Counted from the stretch's first letter, positions 22,879 to 32,176 are shown. The stretch: DNA of 64,000 nt from Actinomycetes bacterium (GCA_021798985.1 JAJZBI010000012.1:30714-94713); one strand, 5' to 3'. Notes: a model not told the origin generated them from the sequence alone. Made by a program: numbers and translations.

Positions 22879-25271
22879 TCTCCTCGCTCCTTGCCGGTCG
22901 CCGCATTGCAGTGACCGGGGCAACGGGTTTCCTTGGCACGGCGCTCGTCGAGCGCCTGCTGCGTGCCGTACCCGACTGCGAGATCGTCGTCCTCGTCCGC
23001 CCGGGCCGGCGGACGAGCGCCTCCGAGCGCACCGCCCGGGAGATCATCCGCAACGACTGCTTCGACCGGCTGCGCAGCGAGCTCGGCGACGCCTTCGAGG
23101 AGACCGTCGCCCGCCGCCTCCAGACGATTGCCGGCGACGTCGGAACCGACGGACTCGGGCTGAGCGAGGGCGACGGCGCGATCCTCGCGAGCTGCGACGT
23201 CGTCGTGCACTCGGCGGCCACGGTCAGCTTCGACGCACCGCTCGACGGCGCCGTCGAGGTGAACCTGCTCGGGCCGAGCCGTGTCGCTACGACCTTGCTC
23301 GAACTCGCCGCACGCCACCGACCGGCGGGGGCACCGCTCCCCCATCTTGTCGCAGTCTCGACGGCCTATGTCCAAAGCGGTCGGCACGGCGACGCGCCCG
23401 AGCAGCCCGTCGCCGACGACCGCTTCTTCACGCTCCCGGACTGGCGCGGGGAGGTCGCCGCCGCTCGGCGGGCGCGCAGTGAGGCCGATGGCCAGAGCCG
23501 AGAGCCCGACCGCCTCGCCGCCTTCGCCAAGGCGGCCCGCCAAGAGCTCGGAGCCGCCGGCCGCAGCCTGCTCGCCGAGCGGACCGAGCGGCTCCGCATG
23601 GACTGGGTGAGCGACCGCATGGTCGAGCTCGGGCGTGCCCGCGCCCAAGGCCTCGGCTGGCCGGACGCCTACGCGTACACCAAGTCCCTCGGCGAGGTGG
23701 CGCTATCGCAAAACCACGGCCCGCTTCCGACCACGATCGTGCGGCCCTCGATCGTCGAGTCCGCCCTCGCCGAGCCCCGGCCCGGCTGGATCCGCGGCTT
23801 TCGCATGGCCGAGCCCGTGATCATCTCTTACGCCCGCGGACTGCTGCGCCAGTTCCCCGGCGTCCCCGAGGGCGTGGTCGACGTCATCCCGGTCGACCTC
23901 GTCACCGCCGCGCTGATCGCCGTCGCCGCCCACCCGCCGACTGGCGAGCGCGACGCGCCACCGCCGATCTTCCAGGTCGCCTCGGGGGTCCGCAACCCGC
24001 TGCGCTACGGCAAGCTGGTGCGGCTCTGTGAGGAGTGGTTCAACGAGCGACCCCTCTATGACCAGCGCGGTGAGCCGATCGCGGTGGCCACGTGGCAGTT
24101 CCCCGGGCGCGGGAAGGTCCAAGGCGAGCTTCGCCGCGCCGCCAAGGTCCTCGGGCTGATCGAGCGCCTCGCCTCGTCCCTTCCGGTGCGCGGCGAGCGG
24201 GCCGAGCAGATCGTCGAGATCGAAGAGCGCAAGGCGCTCGCCGAGCGGGCGCTCGGCTACGTCGAGTTGTACGGCTCGTACACCGAGACCGAGGCGCGCT
24301 TTTCGATCGACCGCAGCCTCGCGTTCTTCGCCAACCTCGATGCCGCCGACCAGGCGGAGTTCTGCTTCGACCCCGGGGTCGTCGACTGGGAGCGCTACGT
24401 CACCGAGATCCACCTCCCCTCGGTCGTTCGCCACGCCCGGGTGCGCACGAGCCCGGGAAAGCGCGTGAGTGGTACCCGAGAAGAGCGCGCCCGCCGGGCG
24501 ATCTTGTCCAACGAGCCCCGCGTCGCGGTCTTCGACCTCGAGCAGACGATCGTCAACTCCAACGTGGTGGAGTCCTACGCCTGGCTCGCCACGCGCCACC
24601 TCGAGCCCCTGCGGCGCGCCCAGCTCACCTTGGCCTTGATGCTCGAGGGCCCGCGCCTGCTCGCCGTCGACCGACGCGACCGCGGCGACTTCCTCCGCTC
24701 CTTCTACCGCCGCTATGAGGACGCGCCCGTCGAGCGGGTCCGACAAGACGCCTGGGAGCTGTTCAGCGACCTGCTCCTCACCCGGGCGTTCCCGGGCGCG
24801 ATCCAGCGCGTGCGGGCCCACCGAGCGCTCGGTCACCACACGCTGTTGATCACCGGGGCGCTCGACTTCGTCGTGGCACCGCTCGCGCCGTTGTTCGACG
24901 AGATCGTCTGCGCCCGCCTCGGCGAGCGCGACGGCCGCTTCACCGGCGAGATGGTCTCCACCCCGCCGACCGGCGAGGCGAGGGCAACCCTGATGGAGCA
25001 GTGGGCGGCGCGCCACGGACTCGAGTTGTCGAGCACGGTGGCGTATGCGGACTCGACGAGCGACCTGCCGATGCTCGAGGCTGCCGGCATGCCGGTCGCC
25101 GTCAACCCCGAGCCGAAGCTCGCCGCCGTCGCCCGACGGCGCGGCTGGCCCGTCGAGCGCTGGGGACGCACCGCGGGGGGGCCGCGCAACCTCCTCGCCG
25201 TCGCCACCCGCCGCCTCGGAGCGCGAACCACCGTCGCCCCCCAGCTCACCGGCCCACAGGAGCAGCGATGA
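22875..25271 (+). CDS. Fatty acyl-CoA reductase fused to HAD-IB phosphatase
   Basis: 798 residues. Residues 1 to about 470 are an extended SDR of the fatty acyl-CoA reductase type: GATGFLGTALVERLL (NADPH loop), CDVVVHSAATVSFDAPLDGA, the YxxxK pair in YAYTKSLGE, and TTIVRPSIVESA. A helical C-lobe is followed from about 545 by a HAD-IB domain: nucleophile motif VFDLEQTIVNSN (DxE rather than DxD), TGALDFVVAPLA, and YADSTSDLPML. The reductase half would make fatty aldehyde or alcohol; the HAD half would cleave a phosphate ester. It overlaps both neighbours by 4 nt. Fusion puts reduction and dephosphorylation in one polypeptide. Confidence 0.85.
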   Translation: MISSLLAGRRIAVTGATGFLGTALVERLLRAVPDCEIVVLVRPGRRTSASERTAREIIRNDCFDRLRSELGDAFEETVARRLQTIAGDVGTDGLGLSEGDGAILASCDVVVHSAATVSFDAPLDGAVEVNLLGPSRVATTLLELAARHRPAGAPLPHLVAVSTAYVQSGRHGDAPEQPVADDRFFTLPDWRGEVAAARRARSEADGQSREPDRLAAFAKAARQELGAAGRSLLAERTERLRMDWVSDRMVELGRARAQGLGWPDAYAYTKSLGEVALSQNHGPLPTTIVRPSIVESALAEPRPGWIRGFRMAEPVIISYARGLLRQFPGVPEGVVDVIPVDLVTAALIAVAAHPPTGERDAPPPIFQVASGVRNPLRYGKLVRLCEEWFNERPLYDQRGEPIAVATWQFPGRGKVQGELRRAAKVLGLIERLASSLPVRGERAEQIVEIEERKALAERALGYVELYGSYTETEARFSIDRSLAFFANLDAADQAEFCFDPGVVDWERYVTEIHLPSVVRHARVRTSPGKRVSGTREERARRAILSNEPRVAVFDLEQTIVNSNVVESYAWLATRHLEPLRRAQLTLALMLEGPRLLAVDRRDRGDFLRSFYRRYEDAPVERVRQDAWELFSDLLLTRAFPGAIQRVRAHRALGHHTLLITGALDFVVAPLAPLFDEIVCARLGERDGRFTGEMVSTPPTGEARATLMEQWAARHGLELSSTVAYADSTSDLPMLEAAGMPVAVNPEPKLAAVARRRGWPVERWGRTAGGPRNLLAVATRRLGARTTVAPQLTGPQEQR

Positions 25272-26581
25272 AGGCCCTGGTCGTCGAGCGCCAGCTGCAC
25301 CGCTTCGCCGCCGCGCGCCTCGCCTCGGCGCTCGCCGGAACGGGGGCCGCCCACGGGCTCGGCCCGCTCCGCCTGCTCGAGACCGAGCCGCCGGCGCTCC
25401 CTTCACCCGCCTGGCACCGCATTCGGCCCCGCCTGGCCGGGATCTGCGGGTCAGATCTGCACACCGTCGATGGCGCCAGCTCGCGCTACTTCGAGCCCAT
25501 CGTCAGCTTCCCCTTCGTGCTCGGCCACGAAGTCGTCGCCGACGTCCTCGACGGCCCCCTCGCGGGGCGGCGCGCCGTGCTCGAGCCGGTGCTCGGCTGC
25601 GCGGCACGGGGCATCGATCCGCCCTGTCCCGCCTGCCAGCGCGGCCAGAAGGGGCTGTGCGAGCGCATCGCCTACGGCGAGGTCTCCGCCGGCCTGCAGA
25701 CCGGCTTTTGCCACGACACCGGCGGCGCGTTCGCCGAAGAGCTCATCGCCCACGACTCCCAGCTGCACGCTGTCCCGGACGAGCTGAGCGACGAGGAGGC
25801 GGTGATCGTCGAGCCGACGGCGTGCGGGATCCACGTGGCGCTCGCCGCCAACGTCGTGCCCGGCGAGGTCGCCGTCGTGCTCGGCTCGGGGACGATCGGC
25901 CTCACCACGCTGGCGGCGCTTCGCCGCTACCGCCTGCCCCGAACCTTGATCGCCGTCGCCCGCCATCCCATCCAGCGCAGCTTCGCCCGCTCCCTTGGCG
26001 CCGATGCGGTCGTCTCCTCAACCGAGCTCGCTCGCGCGGTACGGCGGGCGACGGGGACGCTCGCATTCGAGCGCGACGCCGACGAGCTTGAGCGCCTGGC
26101 GGGCGGCGCCGACGTCGTCTTGGACTGCGTCGGCACGGCGGAGTCGATCACCGAGGCGCTCGCGGTCGTCCGACCCGGCGGGCGCGTCGTGCTCGCGGGG
26201 ATGCCCTCGACGGTCAAAGTCGACCTGGCACCGCTGTGGCAGCGCGAGATCACCCTGCTCGGGGCCTACACCTACGGTACCGAGCACGTCGCCGAGCCGG
26301 CCCGGCCGGGCGCGCCCGCCGAGGTCCTGGCGCGGCCGACCTTCGACCTCGCCTTCGAGCTCGTGCGCTCCGCCGATCTCGGCCGGCTCGTCTCGGCCAG
26401 CTACGCTCTCGAGCACTACGAAGAGGCGCTTCGGCACGCCGGCCAGGCCGGGCGCCGGGGCGCGATCAAGATCGTCTTCGACCTGCGGCGCCCAGCCGGC
26501 TCGTGGCGCAACCCCGAGCCCGCCACGGCCGCCGACGCGCCGCTCGTCGCCGACCACAGCCCAACGAAGGGAGCGTCGTGA
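25268..26581 (+). CDS. Zinc-dependent alcohol dehydrogenase (MDR family)
   Basis: 437 residues from ATG 25268. Zinc-site motifs: GICGSDLHTVDG (catalytic Cys) and FVLGHEVVADVL (catalytic His-Glu). Structural zinc cysteines may be in PPCPACQRGQKGLCERI. NAD-binding: VAVVLGSGTIGLTTLAALRR. It probably interconverts an alcohol and a carbonyl made by the upstream reductase. It overlaps both neighbours by 4 nt. The N-terminus is ~25 residues longer than usual, and a C-terminal tail (~30 residues) after KIVFDLRRP is extra. Confidence 0.88.
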   Translation: MKALVVERQLHRFAAARLASALAGTGAAHGLGPLRLLETEPPALPSPAWHRIRPRLAGICGSDLHTVDGASSRYFEPIVSFPFVLGHEVVADVLDGPLAGRRAVLEPVLGCAARGIDPPCPACQRGQKGLCERIAYGEVSAGLQTGFCHDTGGAFAEELIAHDSQLHAVPDELSDEEAVIVEPTACGIHVALAANVVPGEVAVVLGSGTIGLTTLAALRRYRLPRTLIAVARHPIQRSFARSLGADAVVSSTELARAVRRATGTLAFERDADELERLAGGADVVLDCVGTAESITEALAVVRPGGRVVLAGMPSTVKVDLAPLWQREITLLGAYTYGTEHVAEPARPGAPAEVLARPTFDLAFELVRSADLGRLVSASYALEHYEEALRHAGQAGRRGAIKIVFDLRRPAGSWRNPEPATAADAPLVADHSPTKGAS

Positions 26582-28164
26582 GTCCGAGGCCGGGGTTCGT
26601 CCTCGAGGTCGACCGCTCGACGCCGCCAACGCTGTTCTGGCACGGCGAGAACTTCCGCCTCGAGCGCCTTCCCGTCGGCAGCCGCGTCGTCTACCCGCCC
26701 GAGCCGCTGGTGCCGCTCGCCGACCCCGACGCCGCGATCGCCCATGCCCTCGAGCACCCGCTCGGAGACTCGGCGCCGCTGTCCGCGCTGCTCCATCGGG
26801 GAATGAAGCTGACGATCGCCTTCGACGACGTCTCCTTGCCGCTCCCCCAGATGGAATCCCCAGACGTCCGCTCGCGGGTGATCGAGGCCGTCCTCGACCA
26901 GGCGGCAGCCGCCGGCGTCGACGACGTCGTGCTCATCGCCGCGCTCGCGCTGCACCGGCGGATGACCGACGACGAGTTGCGCCATGCGCTCGGCAAGCGG
27001 GTCTTCGACGCCTTCGCGCCGCACGGGCTGTTGTGGCAACACGACGCCGAGGATCCCGACGGCATGGTCACCCTGGGCGAGACCGACGAGGGCGAGCTCG
27101 TCGCCATCAACCGACGCGCCGCGGAGAGCGACCTGCTGGTCTACGTCAACATCAACCTCGTGGCGATGGACGGTGGTCACAAGTCAGTCGCCACCGGCCT
27201 CGCCAGCTACGACAGCATCCGCCATCACCACAACGTCAAGACGATGCAGCACAGCCGCTCGTTCATGGACCGGCACCACTCCGAGCTGCACACCTCGAAC
27301 TGGCGAATGGGGCGCCTCATCGCGAAGTCGCTGAAGATCTTCCAGATCGAGACGACGCTCAACACCGCGACCTTCCCTGACCAGTTCGGCTTCCTCAACC
27401 ACCGGGAGTGGGAGTGGGGGCTGAAGGACCGGGCGGCCTTCCACACCGTGCGCGCCGCCCTCGATCGCACGCCGGCGCCGCTCGCCCGACAGATCTTCCA
27501 CTCCGTGCGCGCCCCCTACCGGCTGACCTCGGTGCAGGCCGGCGAGGTCGAGGCCGTGCACGAGCAGACCCTCGAGCACCTCTTCGCCCAGCAGCTCGTG
27601 CCCGTGCAAGGCCAGGCCGACGTGTTGACGATGGGCCTGCCCTTCATCTCGCCCTACAACGTCAACTCGATCATGAACCCGATCCTCGTGGCCTGCCTCG
27701 GGCTCGGGTATCTGTTCAACCTCTACAAGGGCAAGCCGCTCGTGCGCCAAGGTGGCGTCGCGATCCTCTCGCACCCCACCCCGTGGGCGTTCCACCCCGT
27801 GCACCACCCGAGCTACATCGACTTCTTCGAGCAGGTGCTCGCCGAGACAACCGATCCCTTGGAGGTCGAGAAGCGCTTCGAGGAGAGCTACGCGCGCGAC
27901 CCCTGGTACATCCACCTGTACCGGACGTCGTACGCGTACCACGGAGTCCACCCCTTCTACATGTGGTACTGGTGCGCGCACGCCCTCGATCACCTCGGCG
28001 CCGTCATCGTGGTCGGCGGCGACCGCGCCGCGGTGCGCCGCCTCGGCTTCAAGCCGGCCAGCACGCTCGCCGACGCCCTCGAGATGGCCGAGGACGTCGT
28101 CGGCCGGGACCCCTCCATCACGCACCTGCACACGCCGCCGCTGCTGATCGCCGAGGTGTCGTGA
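26578..28164 (+). CDS. LarA-like / DUF2088 domain protein
   Basis: 528 residues from GTG 26578. The N-terminal half matches the lactate-racemase LarA fold: GMKLTIAFDDVSLPLPQ, AAAAGVDDVVLIAALALHRR, LLVYVNINLVAMDGGHKSVA and TGLASYDSIRHHH. GGHKSVATGLAS corresponds to the conserved Lys segment that carries the pincer nickel cofactor in LarA. The C-terminal half is long and family-specific (SPYNVNSIMNPILVACLGLG, HPTPWAFHPVHHPSYIDFFE). No LarB/C/E maturation genes are in the window. It may racemise, epimerise or oxidise a 2-hydroxy group on a lipid precursor; this is inference. Confidence 0.75.
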   Translation: MSPRPGFVLEVDRSTPPTLFWHGENFRLERLPVGSRVVYPPEPLVPLADPDAAIAHALEHPLGDSAPLSALLHRGMKLTIAFDDVSLPLPQMESPDVRSRVIEAVLDQAAAAGVDDVVLIAALALHRRMTDDELRHALGKRVFDAFAPHGLLWQHDAEDPDGMVTLGETDEGELVAINRRAAESDLLVYVNINLVAMDGGHKSVATGLASYDSIRHHHNVKTMQHSRSFMDRHHSELHTSNWRMGRLIAKSLKIFQIETTLNTATFPDQFGFLNHREWEWGLKDRAAFHTVRAALDRTPAPLARQIFHSVRAPYRLTSVQAGEVEAVHEQTLEHLFAQQLVPVQGQADVLTMGLPFISPYNVNSIMNPILVACLGLGYLFNLYKGKPLVRQGGVAILSHPTPWAFHPVHHPSYIDFFEQVLAETTDPLEVEKRFEESYARDPWYIHLYRTSYAYHGVHPFYMWYWCAHALDHLGAVIVVGGDRAAVRRLGFKPASTLADALEMAEDVVGRDPSITHLHTPPLLIAEVS

Positions 28165-29087
28165 GACCGGCACTGCCCCGCCGACTCGCGGCGGTCCTGT
28201 CCCCCCCGACCTGGCCCGGCGCCATCGAGCGCCCGGCACCAAAGGCCCGCCTCGGCACCAGCTACGACACCTCCTGGGCACGCACCCCCGCCGCGCGCGT
28301 CGGTCGGGCGGTCATGCTCGACAACCTGACGCGCCCGCTCGTGCACCTCGTCGCCGCCCCGGAGGTGAGTGGCCTCGAGCACCTCGAGCCGCTCGAGCGA
28401 CCGGTGATCTTTGCCGGCAACCACGCCAGCCACCTCGACACCTCGATCTTGCTGTCGTGCCTCCCGGCGCGCTTTCGCCACAAGAGCGTCGTCGCCGCGG
28501 CGTCGGACTACTTCTTCGACCGCCACTGGAAGGCCGCGCTGTGGTCCTTCTCGCTCGGGACGATCCCGATCGAGCGAACCAAGGTCGAGCGCCGGAGCCT
28601 CGAGCTGATCGCCGGGCTGCTCGATGACGGCTGGAGCCTCGTGATCTTCCCCGAGGGTGGCCGCAGCCCCGACGGCTGGGGCCAGGAGTTCCGCGGCTGG
28701 GCCGCCTACCTCGCCAAGCGCTGCGGCGTGCCCGTCGTGCCCTTCCACCTGCGCGGCACCCGACCGATTCTCGCCAAGGGGAGCTCGAGCCTGCGGCCGG
28801 GCAAGGTCGAGGTGCGCTTCGGCGACGCGCTCCGCCTCGAGCCGGCCGGCCCCGAGCGCCGGGAGGAAGACGCCCGGCGGTTCGGCGCCCGCATCGAAGC
28901 GGCCGTCTCCCTGCTCGCCGACGAGGCAGAGAGCGACTGGTGGAGCGCCCGGCGCCGCGCCAGCGAGGGCGCAACCCCACCGTTGCGGGGGCCCCAGGCG
29001 GCGCCGTGGCGACGCACCTGGGCGCTGCCCGACAGCGCCAGGAAAGACGGCGCCCGACGCCGGCTCGGGCCAGCTCAGCCCTGGTAG
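28161..29087 (+). CDS. PlsC-like 1-acyl-glycerol-3-phosphate acyltransferase family protein
   Basis: 308 residues from GTG 28161. Acyltransferase block 1 is NHASHLDTS (HX4D catalytic pair), block 2 GTIPIERTK, block 3 VIFPEGGRSPDGW and block 4 VPVVPFHLRGT. The protein would acylate a glycerol-phosphate or related lipid head group at the membrane. It is the last gene of the five-gene coupled operon; its stop lies 13 bp past the convergent end of the ABC ATPase pseudogene. The C-terminal 40 residues are disordered and basic. Confidence 0.87.
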   Translation: MRPALPRRLAAVLSPPTWPGAIERPAPKARLGTSYDTSWARTPAARVGRAVMLDNLTRPLVHLVAAPEVSGLEHLEPLERPVIFAGNHASHLDTSILLSCLPARFRHKSVVAAASDYFFDRHWKAALWSFSLGTIPIERTKVERRSLELIAGLLDDGWSLVIFPEGGRSPDGWGQEFRGWAAYLAKRCGVPVVPFHLRGTRPILAKGSSSLRPGKVEVRFGDALRLEPAGPERREEDARRFGARIEAAVSLLADEAESDWWSARRRASEGATPPLRGPQAAPWRRTWALPDSARKDGARRRLGPAQPW

Positions 29088-30173
29088 GAGGGCGTGCTGG
29101 CGGCGAGCTCCTCGCCGAGGAGGTGCTCGCCGGTCGACGGCGAGAACAAGTAGCACTGGAGTGGATCGACCGCCAGGCGAATCGGCTCGCCCGCCGCCGC
29201 GGCCGAGCGCGCCTCGACCCGGGCGATGACGAGGGCCCGGCCGCGCGCCGTGAGCAAGGTGAGATCGTCGTCGGGGTCGTCGGTGCGCGCCTGCTCGACC
29301 ATGACGCTCTCGGCGTCGAGCTCGATAAAGACATGGGTCTCCGAGCCGAGCTCTTCGACGACGGCCACGCTGGCGTCAAAGGCCGGGAGTCCGGACCCTG
29401 CGAGAGCGGCGTCGGGGAACGCCTCGGGGCGGATCCCCACGATGAGCTCGACCTCGCGCAGCGCCGGCCGGTGCGTCGGGTCGAGGGCGAGGCGAGGGCG
29501 GGCGAGCTGGACCTCCTCGTCGCGGATCACGCCCTTCATGAGCTTCATGGCCGGCGAGCCGATGAACCCGGCGACGAAGAGGTTGGCCGGGTGCCGGTAC
29601 AGGCGCTGGGGCCGGTCCACCTACTGGACGCGCCCGTCTCGCATCACCGCCACGCGCTGGCCGAGCGTCATCGCCTCGACCTGGTCGTGGGTGACCTAGA
29701 TGGTGGTGCTGCGGAGCCGGTGATGGCGTTCTTGGCGCGATGTGCGCATCGACACCCAGAGCTTTGCGTCGAGGTTCGACAGCGGCTCGTCCATCAACAA
29801 GCCCGCCAGGGCGGCCGATGATCGCCCGCCCCATCGCCACGCGCGGTTGCCGGCCCCCCGAGAGCTCGCGCGGCCGTCGAGACCGCAAGTCGCTCAAGCC
29901 GAGCATCGGAGCGACTTCTTGCACTCGTGTCGCAATCTCCAGCTTTGGCGTCTTGTGGACGCGCAGGCTGGAGCCGAGGTTCTCGCGCACCGTCATGTGC
30001 GGAAATTGCGCGTCGTTCGGGAAGACCATCGCGAGGTCGCGCTCACCGGGCGCGAGGCGCGTCACGTCGCGACCGTCGATCACGATGCGCCCCGAGGAGA
30101 TCTGCTCGAGGCCGCCGATCGAGCGCAACAGCGTCGTCTTGCCGCAGCCCGACGCCGTGCTCGTTGACCCCGT
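29075..30173 (-). pseudogene. Decayed sugar ABC transporter ATPase (MalK/UgpC type)
   Basis: Minus-strand pieces of one protein lie in order. Frame A holds ASGCGKTTLLRSIGGLE, VFPNDAQFPHMTVREN (Q-loop Gln lost) and LSGGRQPRVAMGRAI (signature). After a frameshift near 29815, frame B reads LLMDEPLSNLDAKL, then TAG near 29698, VTHDQVEAMTLGQRVAV, a TAG near 29622 and the TOBE-containing tail VDRPQRLYRHPANLF to 29075. The first ~40 residues are missing. At least one shift and two stops make it non-functional. A full homologue lies at 38111-39280. Confidence 0.85.
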
Positions 30174-30271
30174 GGTCGATGACAATCTCTGCCAAGGCGC
30201 GGAGCAACGGGGCTCCGTCGCCCGCAAACGCTGCCACACGCACTAGGTTGAGCCCAAAGGAGAGAGCCACC

Positions 30272-31333
30272 GTGCGGACCAAGGAGCGAGAACACCCCGC
30301 GCGTCAAAGCCGTGTCCGCGGCGTCGGAGCAACCGGCCGGCCCGTCACCTTGAGCGACCTCGCCCGGGAGGCCCGGACCTCGCCCTCGACCGCATCGCGG
30401 GCGCTGCGGGGCCAAGGATATGTCTCCGGCGAGGTCCGCACGCGCCTGTTGGCGGCGGCCGAGCGGCTTGGCTATGTGCCGAACGCCTCGGCGCAGAACC
30501 TGAAGCACCGGACGTCGAAGATCATCGGCGTGGTCGTGTCGGACCTCTCGAACCAGTTCTACGCCCGGGTGGCGGCGGGCATCGAGGCGGAGCTGCGCTG
30601 CTCGGGCTACCAGATGATGCTGGTGGGCGACCACAACGACGACACCGAAGAGCTCGCCGCGGCGCGCAGCTTCCTCGCCCTGCGCTCGCCCGGCGTCATC
30701 ATCACTCCGATCCGTCCGACCGTCTCCGAGCTGCTCGCGGCGCGCGGCGTCGCCGTCGTCGAGGTCGATCGGCAGCTCTCGCCCCGCTCGTGTGACGCGG
30801 TCGTGCTCGACAACGTGACCGGCGCCTTCGCCGCCACCTCGCACCTGCTCAGCCTTGGGCATCGCCGCGTCGCTTTCATCGGCGTCGAGACGAGCTGGAC
30901 GAGCGACGCCGGTCGCCGCCTCGGCTACCAGCAGGCTCACGAGCGGGCGAACCTGCCCAGTGATCCAGCGCTCAGCCTCCTCGTGCCGCAAGGACCGGGC
31001 AGCCACGAAGCCGTGATCGCCGAATTCCTGGCCCGCACCCAGCCGACCGCACTGTTCATCGGGAACAACGCGCTCGCCGATCACACCTGGCGGGTGCTGC
31101 GCGACCGCGGCGACCGCCTGCCCGCGGACATCTCCCTCGTCGCGTTCGACGACCTGCCCTGGATGGACATGGTCACGCCCACGATCACCGTCGTCGCCCA
31201 GCCGACCGAAGAGCTGGGCCGGCGTGCGGCCCAGCTGTGCCTCGAGCGCATCGCGGATCCCACCCTCCCCCGCCGCGTTGTTGAAATCGCCCCCAACCTG
31301 CTCCTTCGCGGCTCCACGGCACCAGTTGCCTGA
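30272..31333 (+). CDS. LacI-family transcriptional regulator
   Basis: 353 residues from GTG 30272, 10 nt after an AAAGGAGAG ribosome site. The HTH (VTLSDLAREARTSPSTASRA then LRGQGYVSGEVRTRLLAAAE) and hinge-like YVPNASAQNLKHRTSKIIGV are intact. A periplasmic-binding-type effector domain follows (VVVSDLSNQFYARVAAGIEA, ISLVAFDDLPWMDMVTPTIT). A basic extension of about 27 residues precedes the HTH. Neighbouring sugar genes are decayed on both sides, so it may now control only itself or the distant GH13/ABC operon. Effector unknown. Confidence 0.9.
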   Translation: MRTKEREHPARQSRVRGVGATGRPVTLSDLAREARTSPSTASRALRGQGYVSGEVRTRLLAAAERLGYVPNASAQNLKHRTSKIIGVVVSDLSNQFYARVAAGIEAELRCSGYQMMLVGDHNDDTEELAAARSFLALRSPGVIITPIRPTVSELLAARGVAVVEVDRQLSPRSCDAVVLDNVTGAFAATSHLLSLGHRRVAFIGVETSWTSDAGRRLGYQQAHERANLPSDPALSLLVPQGPGSHEAVIAEFLARTQPTALFIGNNALADHTWRVLRDRGDRLPADISLVAFDDLPWMDMVTPTITVVAQPTEELGRRAAQLCLERIADPTLPRRVVEIAPNLLLRGSTAPVA

Positions 31334-31789
31334 TCGGGAACACGTGGTCGCGCGCGTCATCCACCGACGCGGCGATCGCAAGCTTTGGCGACGATGCGAG
31401 ACCGCGTCCGCCGCGGCCACGACGGCGGGAGCCGGGCTCCCCGTCAGTGTGTGACACCACCGATTCCCAACAAGGGCACTTGGAGCGCCTGCCGACACGG
31501 GGGAACGCTCCAGGCGCGGGAGCGCATAAGGAGCATGTCCTTCGCCTGGAAGCAGGTTGTCTGGTCCAAGCACTCGCTCGCCATGCCTCGGTCGGCGTTG
31601 CCGTCGCCGTGCGGGCGGGCGATGAACTGGCAGAAGCAAGACAGGGCGTCGTGCTGGCGCGGCGCTACATGGGGTCTCGCTGCTCACCGGCGCACAAGAG
31701 CGCGAACCTGCGGTGCGCTGCGGCGAGAAGGTCCGATGCCGAGGACACCACCGGGGGGCCTCGCGCCGGACGGCAGCGTCTTCCCCCCC
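31334..31789. other. Degenerate region between lacI gene and glycosidase remnant
   Basis: No intact gene. A plus-strand frame (about 31540-31680) contains CLVQALARHASVGVAVAVRA and ARQGVVLARRYMGS, which look protein-derived but are too short to name. The region is probably debris of the same sugar locus. Confidence 0.35.
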
Positions 31790-31920
31790 CGGGGGGATTT
31801 TGTTCGGGGCGAGCACGTCGGCGTTCCAGGTGGAGGGCTCCCTCGATCGCGACGGGCCGGCCCGAGCAGCTGGGACTGCTTTTGCGCCGAGCAGGGCCAG
31901 GTGCACGGTGGAGCGCGCTC
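31790..31920 (+). pseudogene. Remnant of a GH1 beta-glucosidase N-terminus
   Basis: GILFGASTSAFQVEGSLDRDG in one frame is continued after a shift by AGPSSWDCFCAEQGQVHGG in the next. Together they match the GH1 N-terminal signature (FxFGxATxAYQxEG ... DGRGPSxWDxF). Only ~45 residues remain before the sequence jumps to another protein family. Confidence 0.75.
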
Positions 31921-31924
31921 CCTC

Positions 31925-32166
31925 GCCGCCCTCGACTGCCCGATCCCCTATCGCTGCCTGTTGCCCAAGCGCCACGAGGCCCACAACCTGCTCGTGCCGG
32001 TGTGCTGTTCGGCCAGCCACCTCGCCTAAGGCTCGATGCGCACCGAGCCGACACCCTGATGGCCCTTGGCGAGGCGGTTGGGACGGCCGCCGCCCTCTCG
32101 GCGATCGGCGGGACGGCTGCCCACGACGTGGCGACCGACCGCCTCCTCCCCCGGCTGGACGCCTGA
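31925..32166 (+). pseudogene. Remnant of an FAD-dependent oxidoreductase C-terminus
   Basis: LDCPIPYRCLLPKRHEAHNL, LVPVCCSASHLA, stop TAA, GSMRTEPT, then a frame change into LMALGEAVGTAAALSAIGG and VATDRLLPRL. The order matches the C-terminus of the FAD-dependent oxidoreductases of the PF12831 type, where IPYRxLLP and SxxHxAxGSxRxEPT are conserved. One nonsense change and one frameshift are visible. It is joined directly to the GH1 remnant, implying a deletion. Confidence 0.7.
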
Positions 32167-32176
32167 GTGCGGGCGG

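Noticed and set aside
23703..25406. 567-codon open frame antisense to the FAR-HAD gene
   Set aside because: Mirror frame of a confirmed enzyme; composition is Gly/Arg/Asp-rich with no domain.
30080..32020. 646-codon minus-strand frame across lacI and the remnants
   Set aside because: It is antisense to a well-supported LacI gene and has no family signature.
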